The position numbers were made by a program, and so were the translations under genes. Source: Nemertoderma westbladi (taxonomy: Eukaryota > Xenacoelomorpha > Nemertodermatida > Nemertodermatidae). From it: a stretch of DNA of 40,654 nt. The notes under the pieces were generated by a model that was given only the letters and a program-made list of their open reading frames with translations, made no database searches and was not told the DNA's origin. The stretch covers positions 1 through 40,654 of the forward strand of contig JAUCBJ010008431.1 of NCBI GenBank assembly GCA_032718475.1, written 5' to 3'. Shown piece after piece: positions 29,805-39,150 of this stretch (position 1 is its first letter; every line of letters starts with the position of its first letter).

Positions 29805-31012
29805 ATGGAGAAGAGTAATCTTAATGAGTTTGTTGTTGGTCATCATTTAGTAGCAGTGGACACCCTGGATAAATTTACTGGACCTACCACAACTTTTGTC
29901 AGTGCCCATGAATCCTACATTGATCATATAGTAACATCTGAAATGGGTCTTTCAATATTGGAAAAATGCGGTGTCTTAACACAACACAATGATGGTACTA
30001 TGAATCTATCTGACCACCGACCCCTAGTCGCGACTTTTCATATTCCCCCATCAGCGCACATATATGACAACTGTAAGCAGGAACAATGCTCAACGAAACT
30101 CACCATATGCAAATGGGACCGAGCCACATCACTTCAAATTTCTAGGTACCGATCTCTAGTTTCTGATAAAATCATGAATATACTCAATCCAGACCAAAGT
30201 GATCTCCCATGGGATAATGCTAAACTTAATTTCATTTCAAAGGAACTATAGGATAACCCCTTTACATCAGCTTTAAAATTCATTCCATTACATAAGCCCA
30301 CAAAACAAATGGAAAATAACAGAATCAGAAATGACAGGCTCTTGGTAGGCTCAAGAATAACAAAGAAGCTATACAAATTCTGGATATCTAGTGGGAAAGA
30401 TAACAACAGCAACCTGGGGAAAGCTTTTAAATCTTCAAAACGGAGCCTGCGACAACTCAAAAACTTCCTTGCTGGCAACAAAGTCATGGGTGAGGTTCAA
30501 AAGTCTTAGGGTCCCTAAAGAACTGTACTAACAATTTCTGGCAAGAATAAACCCATGGTCGTCCAGAACCCCAGCTCATGAGGCACAGTCTGCAATCCGA
30601 AAAGACTATGCAGGAAAAAGTGAGAATAATCTGCAGGATAAACAACTAGAAGAGCAAGTTTTGGAAACATTGACGCTGCATGTAACCTTACCAGCCCACC
30701 GTCCTTCTCAGTAGCCACTGTTAGACGAATAATATTGTCTATATCCAAAGGTAAAGCTCCGGATTACAACTCAATGGCTATCGAACATATCATATTTTCT
30801 GATACTGATATCATCTGCGGCTATTAACAAAGATTTTCAACTCATGATTATGACTAGATAGTCCCAGAGTTCTATGGCTGCACATTAATCACTCATATGT
30901 ATAAGGGTAAACGACACAACCCACCACACGCAAATTCATACAGACCCATTGCCTCAATCAGCATCTTCACCACGATTTTCGAAGGAGTGATTCTCTCAGA
31001 GAATCTTGCTTC
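29805..31012 (+). pseudogene. Decayed non-LTR retrotransposon, 5' half (endonuclease end, linker, start of RT)
   Basis: The frame at 29805-30250 holds the end of an apurinic-type endonuclease: SYIDHIVTSEMG and NLSDHRPLVATFHIP (SDH catalytic pair). A linker follows to about 30510 with a stop at 30249-30251. After frame changes, the RT entry reads ATVRRIILSISKGKAP (about 30710-30760), then MYKGKRHNPP, NSYRPIASISIF and FEGVILSE (30897-31000). Homology breaks off near 31012. The next part of an RT, QVAYQPKLGSDVVLAAL, appears at about 36706, and only about 25 residues would be missing between them. The two halves therefore look like one element split by later insertions. Several stops and shifts make it inactive. 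Confidence 0.75.
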
Positions 31013-31527
31013 TTGCTTTTTATACTTCAGTGTATTTACGAACTCTTATAAATGCTTTATTAACAAATGCCCTTACTTGCGGGTACCGATAAGCTGGCTC
31101 TATACTATTATAAATATTATAGTGATATGATAACTGATTAATGATAAAATAAATAACTCTTAAAACTCAGTATCTTATAGTATACTATGTATTTTAACTT
31201 TTGGTATATTTATAGTGTATTTTATAAGTATTTTAACTAAGTATTTTATATTTCGGGTGTATTTAACAGGCTCTTTTAATAACTTCTTCAACGAATGGCC
31301 TTAATGAACAGCCGTATACTGTATAGTACTGTATGTAAGAACCTTATTCAGAACCTTATTCTATTTTATCTCCATTAACATATTTATATTTTAATGTACG
31401 TCCTTTTACTGTGTATTTTCCCTACACATTTCGGGTAATAATTTCGTTAATATTTTGATTGTTGCTGGGAATTGATAATTAAATTCGTACAGTAAGTACG
31501 AATTTAAATCGTTCATAATTAATCTAT
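31013..31527. other. AT-rich DNA between the LINE half and the gypsy element
   Basis: No frame is seen. It contains AAGTATTTTAT-type short repeats (31200-31255). It belongs to the same insertion that contributes 35950-36700, because the gypsy element interrupts a local repeat: GTTCATAATTAATCTAT before it and CATAATTAATCTATTGT at about 36021. Confidence 0.5.
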
Positions 31528-31745
31528 TGTGGCAGTATAATCGTACTGCTAATGTCTCATCATAAAGTATACCGGATATGCAAAGGTATGCAATAAAAAT
31601 GTATAATATGAAGGCAGTAGTTAGCCTACACCAGTACTGCAGTAAGGAAGTTAATGCAGTGAATAGTCAAGTGAAAACTCTCTAACACTTGTCCGAGTAT
31701 ATGGCAAACTCAGTAGGTCCTGAGTATGTAAGTGGCACCGCCACA
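31528..31745 (-). repeat. Ty3/gypsy 3' LTR
   Basis: 218 bp, identical to 35732-35949. On the plus strand it begins TGTGGCAGTATAATCG and ends CACCGCCACA, giving imperfect terminal inverted repeats (TGTGGC/GCCACA). Confidence 0.95.
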
Positions 31746-31756
31746 TGACCCCCCCA
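31746..31756 (-). other. Polypurine tract of the gypsy element
   Basis: On the minus strand a run CTGGGGGGGTCA ends exactly at the 3' LTR, the expected place for the plus-strand primer. The purine run is 7 G. Confidence 0.6.
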
Positions 31757-31769
31757 GACTCGGAAAGAG

Positions 31770-34700
31770 TTAGAGGTAGTGAGGGGGGTGGATAGTGCGT
31801 CCAGACCGAGTTCGAACAGACGGGGCGTCCGGGGTGGGCGGTGGTGGTGTGTATGTCGGTGTCCCCCTAGTGGTGGGAAGGTCGGGAGGAACTCTGGGAG
31901 GTCGGCCGCGACGCCGTGGCTGCCCGTAGACGATCGGCTCAGTGCAGTCTAGATGTGCCGGCTTCAGTCGGTCGACGGACACTGTCTCGGTGCGGCCCCC
32001 AATGTCGAGTTGGAACGTCTTGGGCCCATGGACCAGGACCCGGTAGGGTCCCTCATATGGGCGTTCCAGGGGCGTCCGGTGGGCGTCCCGTCGGACGAAG
32101 ACGTGTGGGGCATTTTGGAGTTCGTGGGGAACAGACGATGGGGTTGGACCGTGACGCGACGTGGGGACTGGGGCGAACCGTCCGACACGCTCGCGGAGTT
32201 GCGGAAGGATCGTGGACGGAGAGTGTGGGACGTCCGTCTGCGTGGGCGGGAGGAACTCGCCCGGGACGGTGAGGGGGGCACCGTAAACCAACTCGGCGGT
32301 GGAGGTGCCCAAGTCGTCCTTGGGTGCGGTCCTAATTCCGAGAAGGACCCACGGCAACTCGTCGACCCAGGCGGGGCCGGTGAGGGACGCACGGAGGGCG
32401 GACTTGAGGTGGCGGTGGAAACGTTCCACCAGTCCGTTCGCCTGCGGGTGGTAGGCCGTTGTGCGGTGCAGTTGGGTGCCCAGCAGCTGGTTGACGGCGG
32501 ACCAGAGCTGGGAAGTGAACTGCGAGCCCCGGTCGGAGGACACGTCAGTAGGGACGCCAAAACGGGCGATCCAGTTCGCGATGAGCGCGCGGGCGCAGCT
32601 CTCAGTGGAGGTGTCGGTGAGGGGAATGGCCTCCGGCCACCGGGTGAATCGATCCACCATCGTTAGGAGATGGGTGTACCCGTGGGACGGCGGGAGGGGC
32701 CCGACCAGATCTATGTGGATGTGGTCGAAGCGGCGATGGGGAGTCTCGATGGTGCCGAGGGGAGCGCGGACGTGGTGTTGCACCTTGGACGTTTGGCACG
32801 GCACACAGGTTGTTGCCCATGCACCGACCTGTTTCCGGAGGCCATGCCAAACGAATCGGTCGGCGACGATTTTCTTAGTCGTGCGGACCCCCGGGTGCGA
32901 GAGGCCGTGGATGACGTCGAAGACGTGGCGACGCCACGTGGCCGGAACGACCGGTCTGGGGTGGCCGAGAGAGACGTCGCAGAGCAGCGTTGCGCCGGAG
33001 GGGCCGATGGGGACGTCCTGCAGTTCGAGGCCCGAGATGGCGGTGCGGTATGCGGCCATCTCGCTGTCGGCGAGTTGGGCGGCAGCCATGGCGACGTAGT
33101 CGAGGCCGGGGGTGTGTACAGCGCCGATGTGTGTCCTGGAGAGGGCGTCCGCCACACAGTTATCTTTCCCCGAGACGTGGGCGATGGCCGTGGTGAACTC
33201 CGACACATAGGCGATGTGCCGCTGTTGTCTGGAGGACCACGGGTCACTGATCTTGGAGAAAGCGAACGTGAGAGGTTTGTGGTCCGTGTAGGCGGTGAAG
33301 GCGCGCCCCTCCAGGAAGTACCGGAAGTGGCGAATCGCGAGGTAAAGAGCCAGGAGCTCCCGGTCGAACGCGCTGTACTTCACCTCCGGGGGTCTCAACT
33401 GGCGGCTGAAGAACGCTAGGGGGCGCCACGACCCGCCGACCAGCTGCTCGAGGACGGCGCCCACGGCCGTGCCAGAGGCGTCCACTGTGAGTGCCGTGGG
33501 GGCGGTGGCTTCGGGGTGGGCCAACATGGTGGCGTGGGCGAGGACCTCCTTCGTGTCCCGGAAGGCTACCAGCATGTCGGGAGACCAATCGAGGAGTTTC
33601 GGCTTGGTACCGGAAAGGGCCCTGTAGAGAGGCCGCATAATGGCTGCAGCAGAGGGGATGAACCGATGGTAGAAGTTTACCATCCCCACGAACTCCTGCA
33701 GGCCCTTAACGGTGGTGGGCTGGGCGAAATCCCTGATGGCGGCGACCTTGTCAGGGAGGGGAACGGCTCCATGGGCCGAGATGCGGTGGCCGAGGAAGTC
33801 GATGACCGGTCGACCGAACTGGCACTTGGCGAGGTTGATGACGAGGCCGTGCTGCTGGAGGCGCGAGAAGAGCTGACGGAGATGGTCTCGGTGCTCCTGT
33901 CTGGACCGACTCGCGACGAGGACATCGTCTAGGTAGATGAAGACGAAGTCGAGTCCCTGGAGCGCCGAGTCCATCAGTCTCTGGAAGGCCTGGGCCGCGT
34001 TCTTCAGCCCGAACGGTACCCGGAGGAACTCGAAAAGGCCGAACGGGGTGATGACGGCGGTCTTAGCGATGTCGACCTCATGGATGGGTATCTGGTGGTA
34101 ACCGCGCACCAGATCGATCTTAGAGAAGATCCGTGCTCCTGCCAGGCGGGAGGAGAAGTCCTGGATGTGGGGAACAGGATACCGATCCGGAGTCGTGGCG
34201 TCGTTGAGGCGGCGGTAGTCGCCGCAGGGCCTCCAGCCACCCGAGGGTTTCGGGGCCATGTGGAGGGGAGACGACCAGGGACTGTTAGATCGGCGGACGA
34301 TCCCCATCTCCTCCATCTTGCGGAACTCCTCCTTGGCGATCGCCAGTTTGTCTGGAGGGAGACGGCGGGCGCGGGCGTGGACTGGTGGCCCTTCGGTGGG
34401 GATATAGAGTTCCACGCCGTGTTTCACCGTCGGGTCGGAGAACCGAGGCTCCGTGATGTCGGGGAACTCGGCAAGGAGACGGGCGAACTCGTTGTCGGAG
34501 GAGGCGACGGAACCGAGGTGGAGAGCGTGTCCCGGGGTCCGCCCGCATGGAATCGAGGTCAACGTCTCGGCGTCGACCAGACGGCGGCCTCTCAGATCAA
34601 CCAACAGGTTGTTGGCCCGGAGGAAGTCGGCTCCGAGGAGAGGCTGGTCCACGTCCGCGGCCGTGAACCGCCACTCGAATTGGCGGGTCCCGAAACGCAG

Positions 34701-34991
34701 CGGAATTGTGCGTTGTCCGTATGTCCTGATCGAGGTGCTATTGGCGGCTACGAGGGGCGGACCGCTTCCGCCCGCGCGTGCCTCGTGCGTCATAGCCGGG
34801 ATGACGCTGACCTCGGCCCCGGTGTCCACCAGAAACCGTTGCCCGGACAGTCGGTCCAGGACAAATAGCAGCAGATCGGGGTGGCCGGCCGTAGCAGCTG
34901 CTACTGACGGCCGGCCGGGGCGTTTCCCGGAAAAGTGCAGGGCGAGCGGCACTTCAGGGCGTCGGTGCCAAACTTCTGGTGGAAGTAGCAC
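31770..34991 (-). CDS. pol: Ty3/gypsy pol: protease, reverse transcriptase, RNase H, integrase
   Basis: 1073 codons, open throughout. Aspartic protease: [14 protein letters not shown] (Asp56). [16 protein letters not shown] (Asp293), [28 protein letters not shown] (Asp355-356). RNase [15 protein letters not shown] (Asp504), Glu545, YTDHKPL (Asp570) and ADALSR (Asp615). Integrase: zinc-binding His695, His699, Cys729, Cys732, then catalytic Asp761 (HIDLVGP), Asp820 (SSDRGSQF) and Glu856 (GLVERFH), followed by a GPY/F-type module ([18 protein letters not shown]). All catalytic residues are present. The ATG at 34991 is probably unused: pol overlaps gag by 91 nt in the -1 frame and is expected to be made as a Gag-Pol fusion. 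It is markedly GC-rich at third positions. Confidence 0.95.
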   Translation of the reverse strand: MLLPPEVWHRRPEVPLALHFSGKRPGRPSVAAATAGHPDLLLFVLDRLSGQRFLVDTGAEVSVIPAMTHEARAGGSGPPLVAANSTSIRTYGQRTIPLRFGTRQFEWRFTAADVDQPLLGADFLRANNLLVDLRGRRLVDAETLTSIPCGRTPGHALHLGSVASSDNEFARLLAEFPDITEPRFSDPTVKHGVELYIPTEGPPVHARARRLPPDKLAIAKEEFRKMEEMGIVRRSNSPWSSPLHMAPKPSGGWRPCGDYRRLNDATTPDRYPVPHIQDFSSRLAGARIFSKIDLVRGYHQIPIHEVDIAKTAVITPFGLFEFLRVPFGLKNAAQAFQRLMDSALQGLDFVFIYLDDVLVASRSRQEHRDHLRQLFSRLQQHGLVINLAKCQFGRPVIDFLGHRISAHGAVPLPDKVAAIRDFAQPTTVKGLQEFVGMVNFYHRFIPSAAAIMRPLYRALSGTKPKLLDWSPDMLVAFRDTKEVLAHATMLAHPEATAPTALTVDASGTAVGAVLEQLVGGSWRPLAFFSRQLRPPEVKYSAFDRELLALYLAIRHFRYFLEGRAFTAYTDHKPLTFAFSKISDPWSSRQQRHIAYVSEFTTAIAHVSGKDNCVADALSRTHIGAVHTPGLDYVAMAAAQLADSEMAAYRTAISGLELQDVPIGPSGATLLCDVSLGHPRPVVPATWRRHVFDVIHGLSHPGVRTTKKIVADRFVWHGLRKQVGAWATTCVPCQTSKVQHHVRAPLGTIETPHRRFDHIHIDLVGPLPPSHGYTHLLTMVDRFTRWPEAIPLTDTSTESCARALIANWIARFGVPTDVSSDRGSQFTSQLWSAVNQLLGTQLHRTTAYHPQANGLVERFHRHLKSALRASLTGPAWVDELPWVLLGIRTAPKDDLGTSTAELVYGAPLTVPGEFLPPTQTDVPHSPSTILPQLRERVGRFAPVPTSRHGPTPSSVPHELQNAPHVFVRRDAHRTPLERPYEGPYRVLVHGPKTFQLDIGGRTETVSVDRLKPAHLDCTEPIVYGQPRRRGRPPRVPPDLPTTRGTPTYTPPPPTPDAPSVRTRSGRTIHPPHYL
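34883..34928 (-). promoter_or_regulatory. -1 ribosomal frameshift signal, gag to pol
   Basis: Read on the minus strand, the heptamer GGGAAAC (34928-34922) is in the gag frame as G GGA AAC, the canonical X XXY YYZ form. After a 5-nt spacer (GCCCC) comes a 10-bp perfect stem, GGCCGGCCGT (34916-34907) with ACGGCCGGCC (34892-34883), around a 14-nt loop that contains the gag TAG stop. Slipping one base back at the heptamer puts ribosomes exactly in the pol frame. Frame, heptamer, spacing and stem are all visible; use in cells is inferred. Confidence 0.88.
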
Positions 34992-35641
34992 CAGTCGTCG
35001 TGAGCAGGCTGGGGGACGCGTGAACTCCGGCCGCTAGTTGGGGGGCCGGTGGAGGGCTTGTGGCGGGCCGGCCCGCCGGGACCTCGTACAGTACGCACTG
35101 CCGGCTCCGGTACGATGAGCGGCGTCGCTACAGCATGAGCGGAGAGTGAGCTCGAGCGGGAGGTTTCCCAAAGCGCGTCGGCACGGTCTGCGACGCGGTC
35201 GAGGTCGCGAAAGTCCTCCTCGGCGAGTTGGAGGCGTATGGCGTCGGGCATCTGGCGGAGGAACGCCTCCTCGAACAGCAGGCAGTGGTGGTTATCACCG
35301 AGGAGTGCCTGCATCTCACCGAGGAGCTGCGAGGGTCGGCGGTCGCCGAGGCCGTTCAAGTCCCAGAGCCGCGCGGCGCGGTCGCGGCGGGAGAGTCCGA
35401 ACACCTTGAGGAGTTTGGCCTTGATCTGGGCGTACTGGTCGACAGTAGGGGGATCCCGGATCAGCTGGAGGAGGCGACTGGCAGTGTCCTGGTCGAGGGC
35501 CCCCACCACGTAGTAGTACTTAGTGGCCTCGGTTGTGACGCCCCGGATGGCGAACTGTGCCTCGGCCTGGGCGAACCAAACCTCAGGCTGGTTAGTCCAG
35601 AAGGTGGGCAGTTTCAGGGAGACGGCATTTGCCTCAGCCAT
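34901..35641 (-). CDS. gag: Ty3/gypsy gag
   Basis: 246 codons from ATG at 35641. The N terminus ([20 protein letters not shown]) and the following helical region are the retrotransposon gag fold. Residues 170-210 are a Pro/Ser/Arg-rich linker. Near the end, C218-x2-H221-x9-C231-x3-C235 is the single, non-standard zinc finger seen in some arthropod and mollusc gypsy gags, in place of a CCHC knuckle. The protein would assemble the cytoplasmic particle. The frame ends in TAG at 34903-34901, inside the loop of the frameshift stem. At 246 residues it is short for gypsy gag but has all expected parts. Confidence 0.9.
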   Translation of the reverse strand: MAEANAVSLKLPTFWTNQPEVWFAQAEAQFAIRGVTTEATKYYYVVGALDQDTASRLLQLIRDPPTVDQYAQIKAKLLKVFGLSRRDRAARLWDLNGLGDRRPSQLLGEMQALLGDNHHCLLFEEAFLRQMPDAIRLQLAEEDFRDLDRVADRADALWETSRSSSLSAHAVATPLIVPEPAVRTVRGPGGPARHKPSTGPPTSGRSSRVPQPAHDDWCYFHQKFGTDALKCRSPCTFPGNAPAGRQ

Positions 35642-35718
35642 GGTGAAGGCGTTGGAGCGGGGCGCGAATAACGGGAGGGCTGTTGGTTGCAGTTCGACTC
35701 AACAAATCGTGCTGAGCA

Positions 35719-35730
35719 GTCGGGTCACCA
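35719..35730 (-). other. Primer-binding site of the gypsy element
   Basis: On the minus strand, TGGTGACCCGAC starts one base after the 5' LTR. TGGTGACCC matches the 3' end of eukaryotic tRNA-Trp (GGGTCACCA), after which the match is off by one G; the tRNA identity is a guess. Confidence 0.55.
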
Positions 35731-35731
35731 A

Positions 35732-35949
35732 TGTGGCAGTATAATCGTACTGCTAATGTCTCATCATAAAGTATACCGGATATGCAAAGGTATGCAATAA
35801 AAATGTATAATATGAAGGCAGTAGTTAGCCTACACCAGTACTGCAGTAAGGAAGTTAATGCAGTGAATAGTCAAGTGAAAACTCTCTAACACTTGTCCGA
35901 GTATATGGCAAACTCAGTAGGTCCTGAGTATGTAAGTGGCACCGCCACA
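35732..35949 (-). repeat. Ty3/gypsy 5' LTR
   Basis: 218 bp, identical to 31528-31745. It carries the promoter for minus-strand transcription; I could not place a TATA box with certainty. Confidence 0.95.
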
Positions 35950-36150
35950 CTATTGTGATTTTTATTTAAATCCGTGTAAGCTAGTAATCTGTGTAATCTA
36001 GTAATCCGTGTAATCTGTATCATAATTAATCTATTGTAATTTTTATTTAAATCCGTGTAATCTAGTAGGTACGAATTCAAACCGAATCTAACTCATTTAT
36101 TTTATTTCGTATGTAACTTCGTGTAATCTTTATACCGATGATAGTGTATT
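35950..36150. repeat. Short tandem duplication interrupted by the gypsy element
   Basis: ATTAATCTATTGTGATTTTT (rebuilt across the gypsy insertion) and ATTAATCTATTGTAATTTTT (about 36024) are followed by TTATTTAAATCCGTGTAA and variants of CTAGTAATCCGTGTAATC. The insertion target was therefore the first copy of a local repeat. Confidence 0.6.
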
Positions 36151-36159
36151 TCTGATACT

Positions 36160-36690
36160 CTGCCATGCCAATCAATACCACACATAGACCATACTACAAT
36201 CCCCCACAGCTCTATACTAAATGTTATATTACTCCGACCACTCCCATCGAACACATTCCTACTCCATTCTACACACGCCTAATAACTACACATTTACCAC
36301 TACCGACAGACAATTACCACACCGACCATACCGATAACCTCCTCGCCTTAAGGGGACCCCCATGAAAACGAGACCATGTCTCTTGGGGCTATCCCCGACA
36401 TCATCTAGACTCACACTCACCATGCAAAACTTACCCATTACTCAACCACCTCTTAGACAGGAAACGCTGACCACAAATTGCCAACGAAATGCACTCTGAC
36501 AACACACTTACATTATAGCCTAACTAACTGTCTCAATTTATTTGTTGCATTAACCATAACTACTGTATAATGGATTATCTTGTTATCTTGTTCCTTCCGG
36601 TAATGTTTAATTATGCAGATTTACTTTACTTATTATTTGATGAAAATTAAACAATTTCAATTTCAATTTCAATTGCTTACCTTCCTATAT
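36160..36690 (+). mobile_element. Probable LINE 3' untranslated region with (CAATTT)n tail
   Basis: Pyrimidine-rich, untranslatable sequence with the hairpin-like segment GAGACCATGTCTCTTGGGG (about 36369) ends in AATTAAACAATTTCAATTT and further CAATTT units (about 36646-36674). A simple-repeat tail directly followed by unrelated RT sequence (36706) is what a 5'-truncated non-LTR insertion leaves. No ORF of this guest survives. Confidence 0.45.
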
Positions 36691-36705
36691 CACCTACTCA
36701 GGTCG

Positions 36706-37590
36706 CTTACCAACCAAAACTGGGCTCTGATGTGGTATTAGCAGCTCTTCTTGAAAGTCTCGAAATAGAGAGAATGCGAGGATCGAGTAGCTTTCTCTGT
36801 AAAGTCGACATTACTTCTGCCTTCGACAATGTCCAATACCACCTCCTCTTTGAGAACCTTATCGTGTTTATCAATCCTCACATTTCTCTGGTGTTACTCC
36901 ATTATTTCCACACAGTCATGATATTCCTTAAGTTTGGAGACACAGTGGATAGCGTTGGGACTAGAATGTTAAAGGGTCTAAAACAAGGTTCATTGATTTG
37001 AATAAATTACGTGATGCTGGATTAGGATATAACCAAACGCAACTCTGGATTAATATGGTTTGCTATGCGGATGACATATTACTAATGGGTAGGAGTACCA
37101 CTGAAATCGAGTTGATGTTAAAGATTAAAAAAAAAGGAGTTTAACAAAATGGGCCTCGGTGTTGAAAATTCAAAGACGGAATCGTCATACTTGTGTGGGC
37201 GGGGCTGTGAGAAAGATCCAATACCATGTTTACTCAATGTAGACGGAACTCTCCTCCCATCCACTATCTGCATCTCATTCCTTGGAGTGAAATTGAATGT
37301 AAAACCTGTAGAATGCCTTAAAGATTGTTTCAGAGTAATCAATTCTATCAGAGACATTCTATAAAAAGGGGTGGACATCACGATGGCTGTCACCAACAGT
37401 ATTATCAGTACTTTGGAATTCAATTGCTGTTCCTTCAATAGTTTATAGGATACGATTCTTAATGGTGCATTGTCTGTAACTAATTTAGAGCAGCTGGACT
37501 GCTACAGCTACTATCGCTAGGTTTTCCGCGGTCTTCTCCATATAAGTGGCGCCACTCTTGTTGTGTTAATGTGAATGTTACTGTGTTAAT
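36706..37590 (+). pseudogene. Decayed non-LTR retrotransposon, 3' half (RT core to C terminus)
   Basis: This resumes the RT broken off at about 31012: QVAYQPKLGSDVVLAALLES, LCKVDITSAFDNVQ (catalytic Asp), GLKQGS. A deletion then removes the SPLLF box and changes frame. The next parts are LRDAGLGYNQTQLWINMV, CYADDILLMGRS (37064-37099), ENSKTESSYL, SFLGVKLNV and, after more stops, LEQLDCYSYYR and FRGLLHISGATLVV (to about 37560), a typical C-terminal LINE pattern. It cannot encode a working protein. Confidence 0.75.
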
Positions 37591-37749
37591 GTCAGCTACC
37601 AGTTTTTAACATAATGGTAAATTGATAATAATATAGAGCCAGTGCAACCGGGTTAACATTGAATAAATAATAATAATAATAATCGGCCTGGTTGCATTGA
37701 AACTCCACATTGAGATGCTACACCGGCTTAACAAAAACATTTTGTCACC

Positions 37750-38062
37750 ACCATGCAATCCACAATTGGCAAGCCCAATGCAGCTTGCATTAAGAATGCT
37801 ATGTCGGCTTATCAACAAAGTTTCACCCGACTTTTGCGAGACTATCCACATCTTCAAGGCCAGTGTCATTTAAGAAGCGTCTCACAAAAGTCATGGGCTG
37901 TCCACCATGCTTATTTTTGTCAAAGCACAAGATTGTGCACAGGCTGGTCCTCACGGCGAATAACAATGTCCTGCAAAACGGAGGCGGCTTTGTTCTAGTG
38001 TCAAACCTGGGGGAACCAATGAGACAGAGACATCTCCAATGTTATATATCCAGCACCTCTAC
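37750..38062 (+). repeat. Dispersed repeat, copy 2 (shared with 28766-28935)
   Basis: Two blocks, about 37760-37830 and 37970-38050, match the minus strand of 28766-28935, including GGAGGCGGCTTTGTTCTAGT and CCAATGAGACA. Between them are about 140 bases not present in the other copy (about 37832-37970). Downstream it runs directly into a LINE C-terminal fragment, so it may be part of a larger chimeric element. A (TAA)n/(AAT)n microsatellite precedes it at about 37660. Confidence 0.7.
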
Positions 38063-38660
38063 ATGCTAAAACGCTGTACATCAACTATTCTATATACAGA
38101 TGCCAAACTGAAAGCCTACAAAACACTAGTAGTACCTAGAACTATCTACGCATTGCAGTGCTGCTGGTATCCAAACCACACTAACAGCTCCCAACACCGT
38201 GCAACCTACTGGTTTATAGATGCAGACTTATCATATAGAGGACGTCTACTGAAACTGAAAATTCTTCCTCTACCTAGAATTACACGATCTTCTACTACTT
38301 TCCGCCATCATTAATAATAAATACAACTTCAACTGGACTCCTTTCGTTGCTTTCTATACCGACTCATGCCAAAGGAAAACTACACGCAACCCTCATAACT
38401 TCCAGCTGCCTTTCTTCCGTAAATCCACTTCTCAGTAAAACTTCTGGTACCGATCTCAGAGACTAGCCAACCTACTACCACACGAAGTCTACTTCACGCG
38501 CCATACAGGACTGAAACAGCGACTATCTGATCTGTACTGGAACTTCTTCATCTCCACTTACACTGAACTGAATGAACCCCTGCACCTGGAGAATCGGATG
38601 CATGTGTGAGGCAAGCTAAGCCAAACGACCAGAGCTCCGACAGCATCTTAACTGACAGCA
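38062..38660 (+). pseudogene. Non-LTR retrotransposon C-terminal fragment
   Basis: Shifting frames give the end of a LINE ORF2: DAKLKAYKTLVVPRTIYALQ, YRGRLLKLKILPLPR, then, frame-shifted, NNKYNFNWTPFVAFY, RNPHNFQLPFFRKSTSQ, FWYRSQRLANLLPHEVYF, LKQRLSDLYWNFF and finally NPCTWRIGCMC (about 38577-38610). YxGRLxxLxLLPL followed by a conserved Phe/Trp-rich end is the usual non-LTR C terminus. Stops and shifts are frequent. No RT core is attached, so this is a 3' fragment. Confidence 0.75.
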
Positions 38661-38878
38661 AATAAATTGTATGTATAATTTACATGCAGTTAATTAAAAG
38701 TATTGATATGATAGCCATATGAAAGTCTTTGAAAATATTATTTTTAATAAAATGCTTAGAATGGAAATGACGCCATAGATAGATGGCAGGTCGCGATGCC
38801 CTACACCTTTTGCGGAATATCTAGAAAATAATAATTAAACCCTTGTTTTGAAGGTTTCTAGACTCACTAAATCGTTAT
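38661..38878. other. Spacer, probably LINE 3' untranslated remnant
   Basis: CAGCAAATAAATTG just after the coding remnant contains an AATAAA signal. Nothing else is recognised. Confidence 0.4.
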
Positions 38879-39150
38879 TTGAATGGGAGAATCTTTTAGG
38901 CTCGTTAAGCCAAGGAATGCCTGTTCACCACCATGGTTGATCTTCCACAGTAAACCATTCCACTCTGTTTCCCAAGTTGCCTTGGTTCCCATTTATCGAC
39001 CACTGAAGGATGAAAGCCTGGGTTGGGCTAGGCTGCAGCATTTAAAGCACTGTGCCCAAACAGTGCTGCCCCATCTAGGGATCAAACCAGGGCTCCCTAA
39101 TTGGAAGCCCAGGAATATCACCACTAGACCAAGCTGCTGCTTGGGGGTAA
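38879..39150 (-). mobile_element. tRNA-Glu-derived SINE
   Basis: On the minus strand the head reads like tRNA-Glu. The A-box TGGTCTAGTGG (39131-39121) is exact and is followed by a TATTCCTGG-like stretch. The B-box GGTTTGATCCC (39088-39078) differs from consensus by one base. The non-tRNA body continues to about 38879 and its last ~80 bp recur at 9336-9413 in the opposite orientation. Internal polymerase III promoter plus an unrelated tail and a second copy make this a SINE rather than a tRNA gene. Confidence 0.82.

Larger units (their letters stand above)
31528..35949 (-). mobile_element. Complete Ty3/gypsy LTR retrotransposon, identical LTRs
   Basis: A 4422-bp element on the minus strand. 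The two 218-bp LTRs are identical by eye, start TG and end CA, and are flanked by the 4-bp duplication CTAT (31524-31527 and 35950-35953). The order is LTR, primer-binding site, gag, pol (protease, RT, RNase H, integrase), polypurine tract, LTR. All frames are intact and a -1 frameshift signal joins gag to pol. Identical LTRs mean a very recent insertion, so this copy may be active. The coding part is strongly GC-rich while its LTRs and all surrounding DNA are AT-rich. Confidence 0.96.

Noticed and set aside
31916-35671. Long plus-strand open frames across the gypsy element
   Set aside because: They are antisense shadows of GC-rich gag and pol, with Arg/Gly/Val-rich translations that match no family.
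39078-39131. tRNA-Glu gene on the minus strand
   Set aside because: A- and B-boxes are good, but the acceptor stem does not close and the sequence continues into a body shared with another locus, so it is a SINE.
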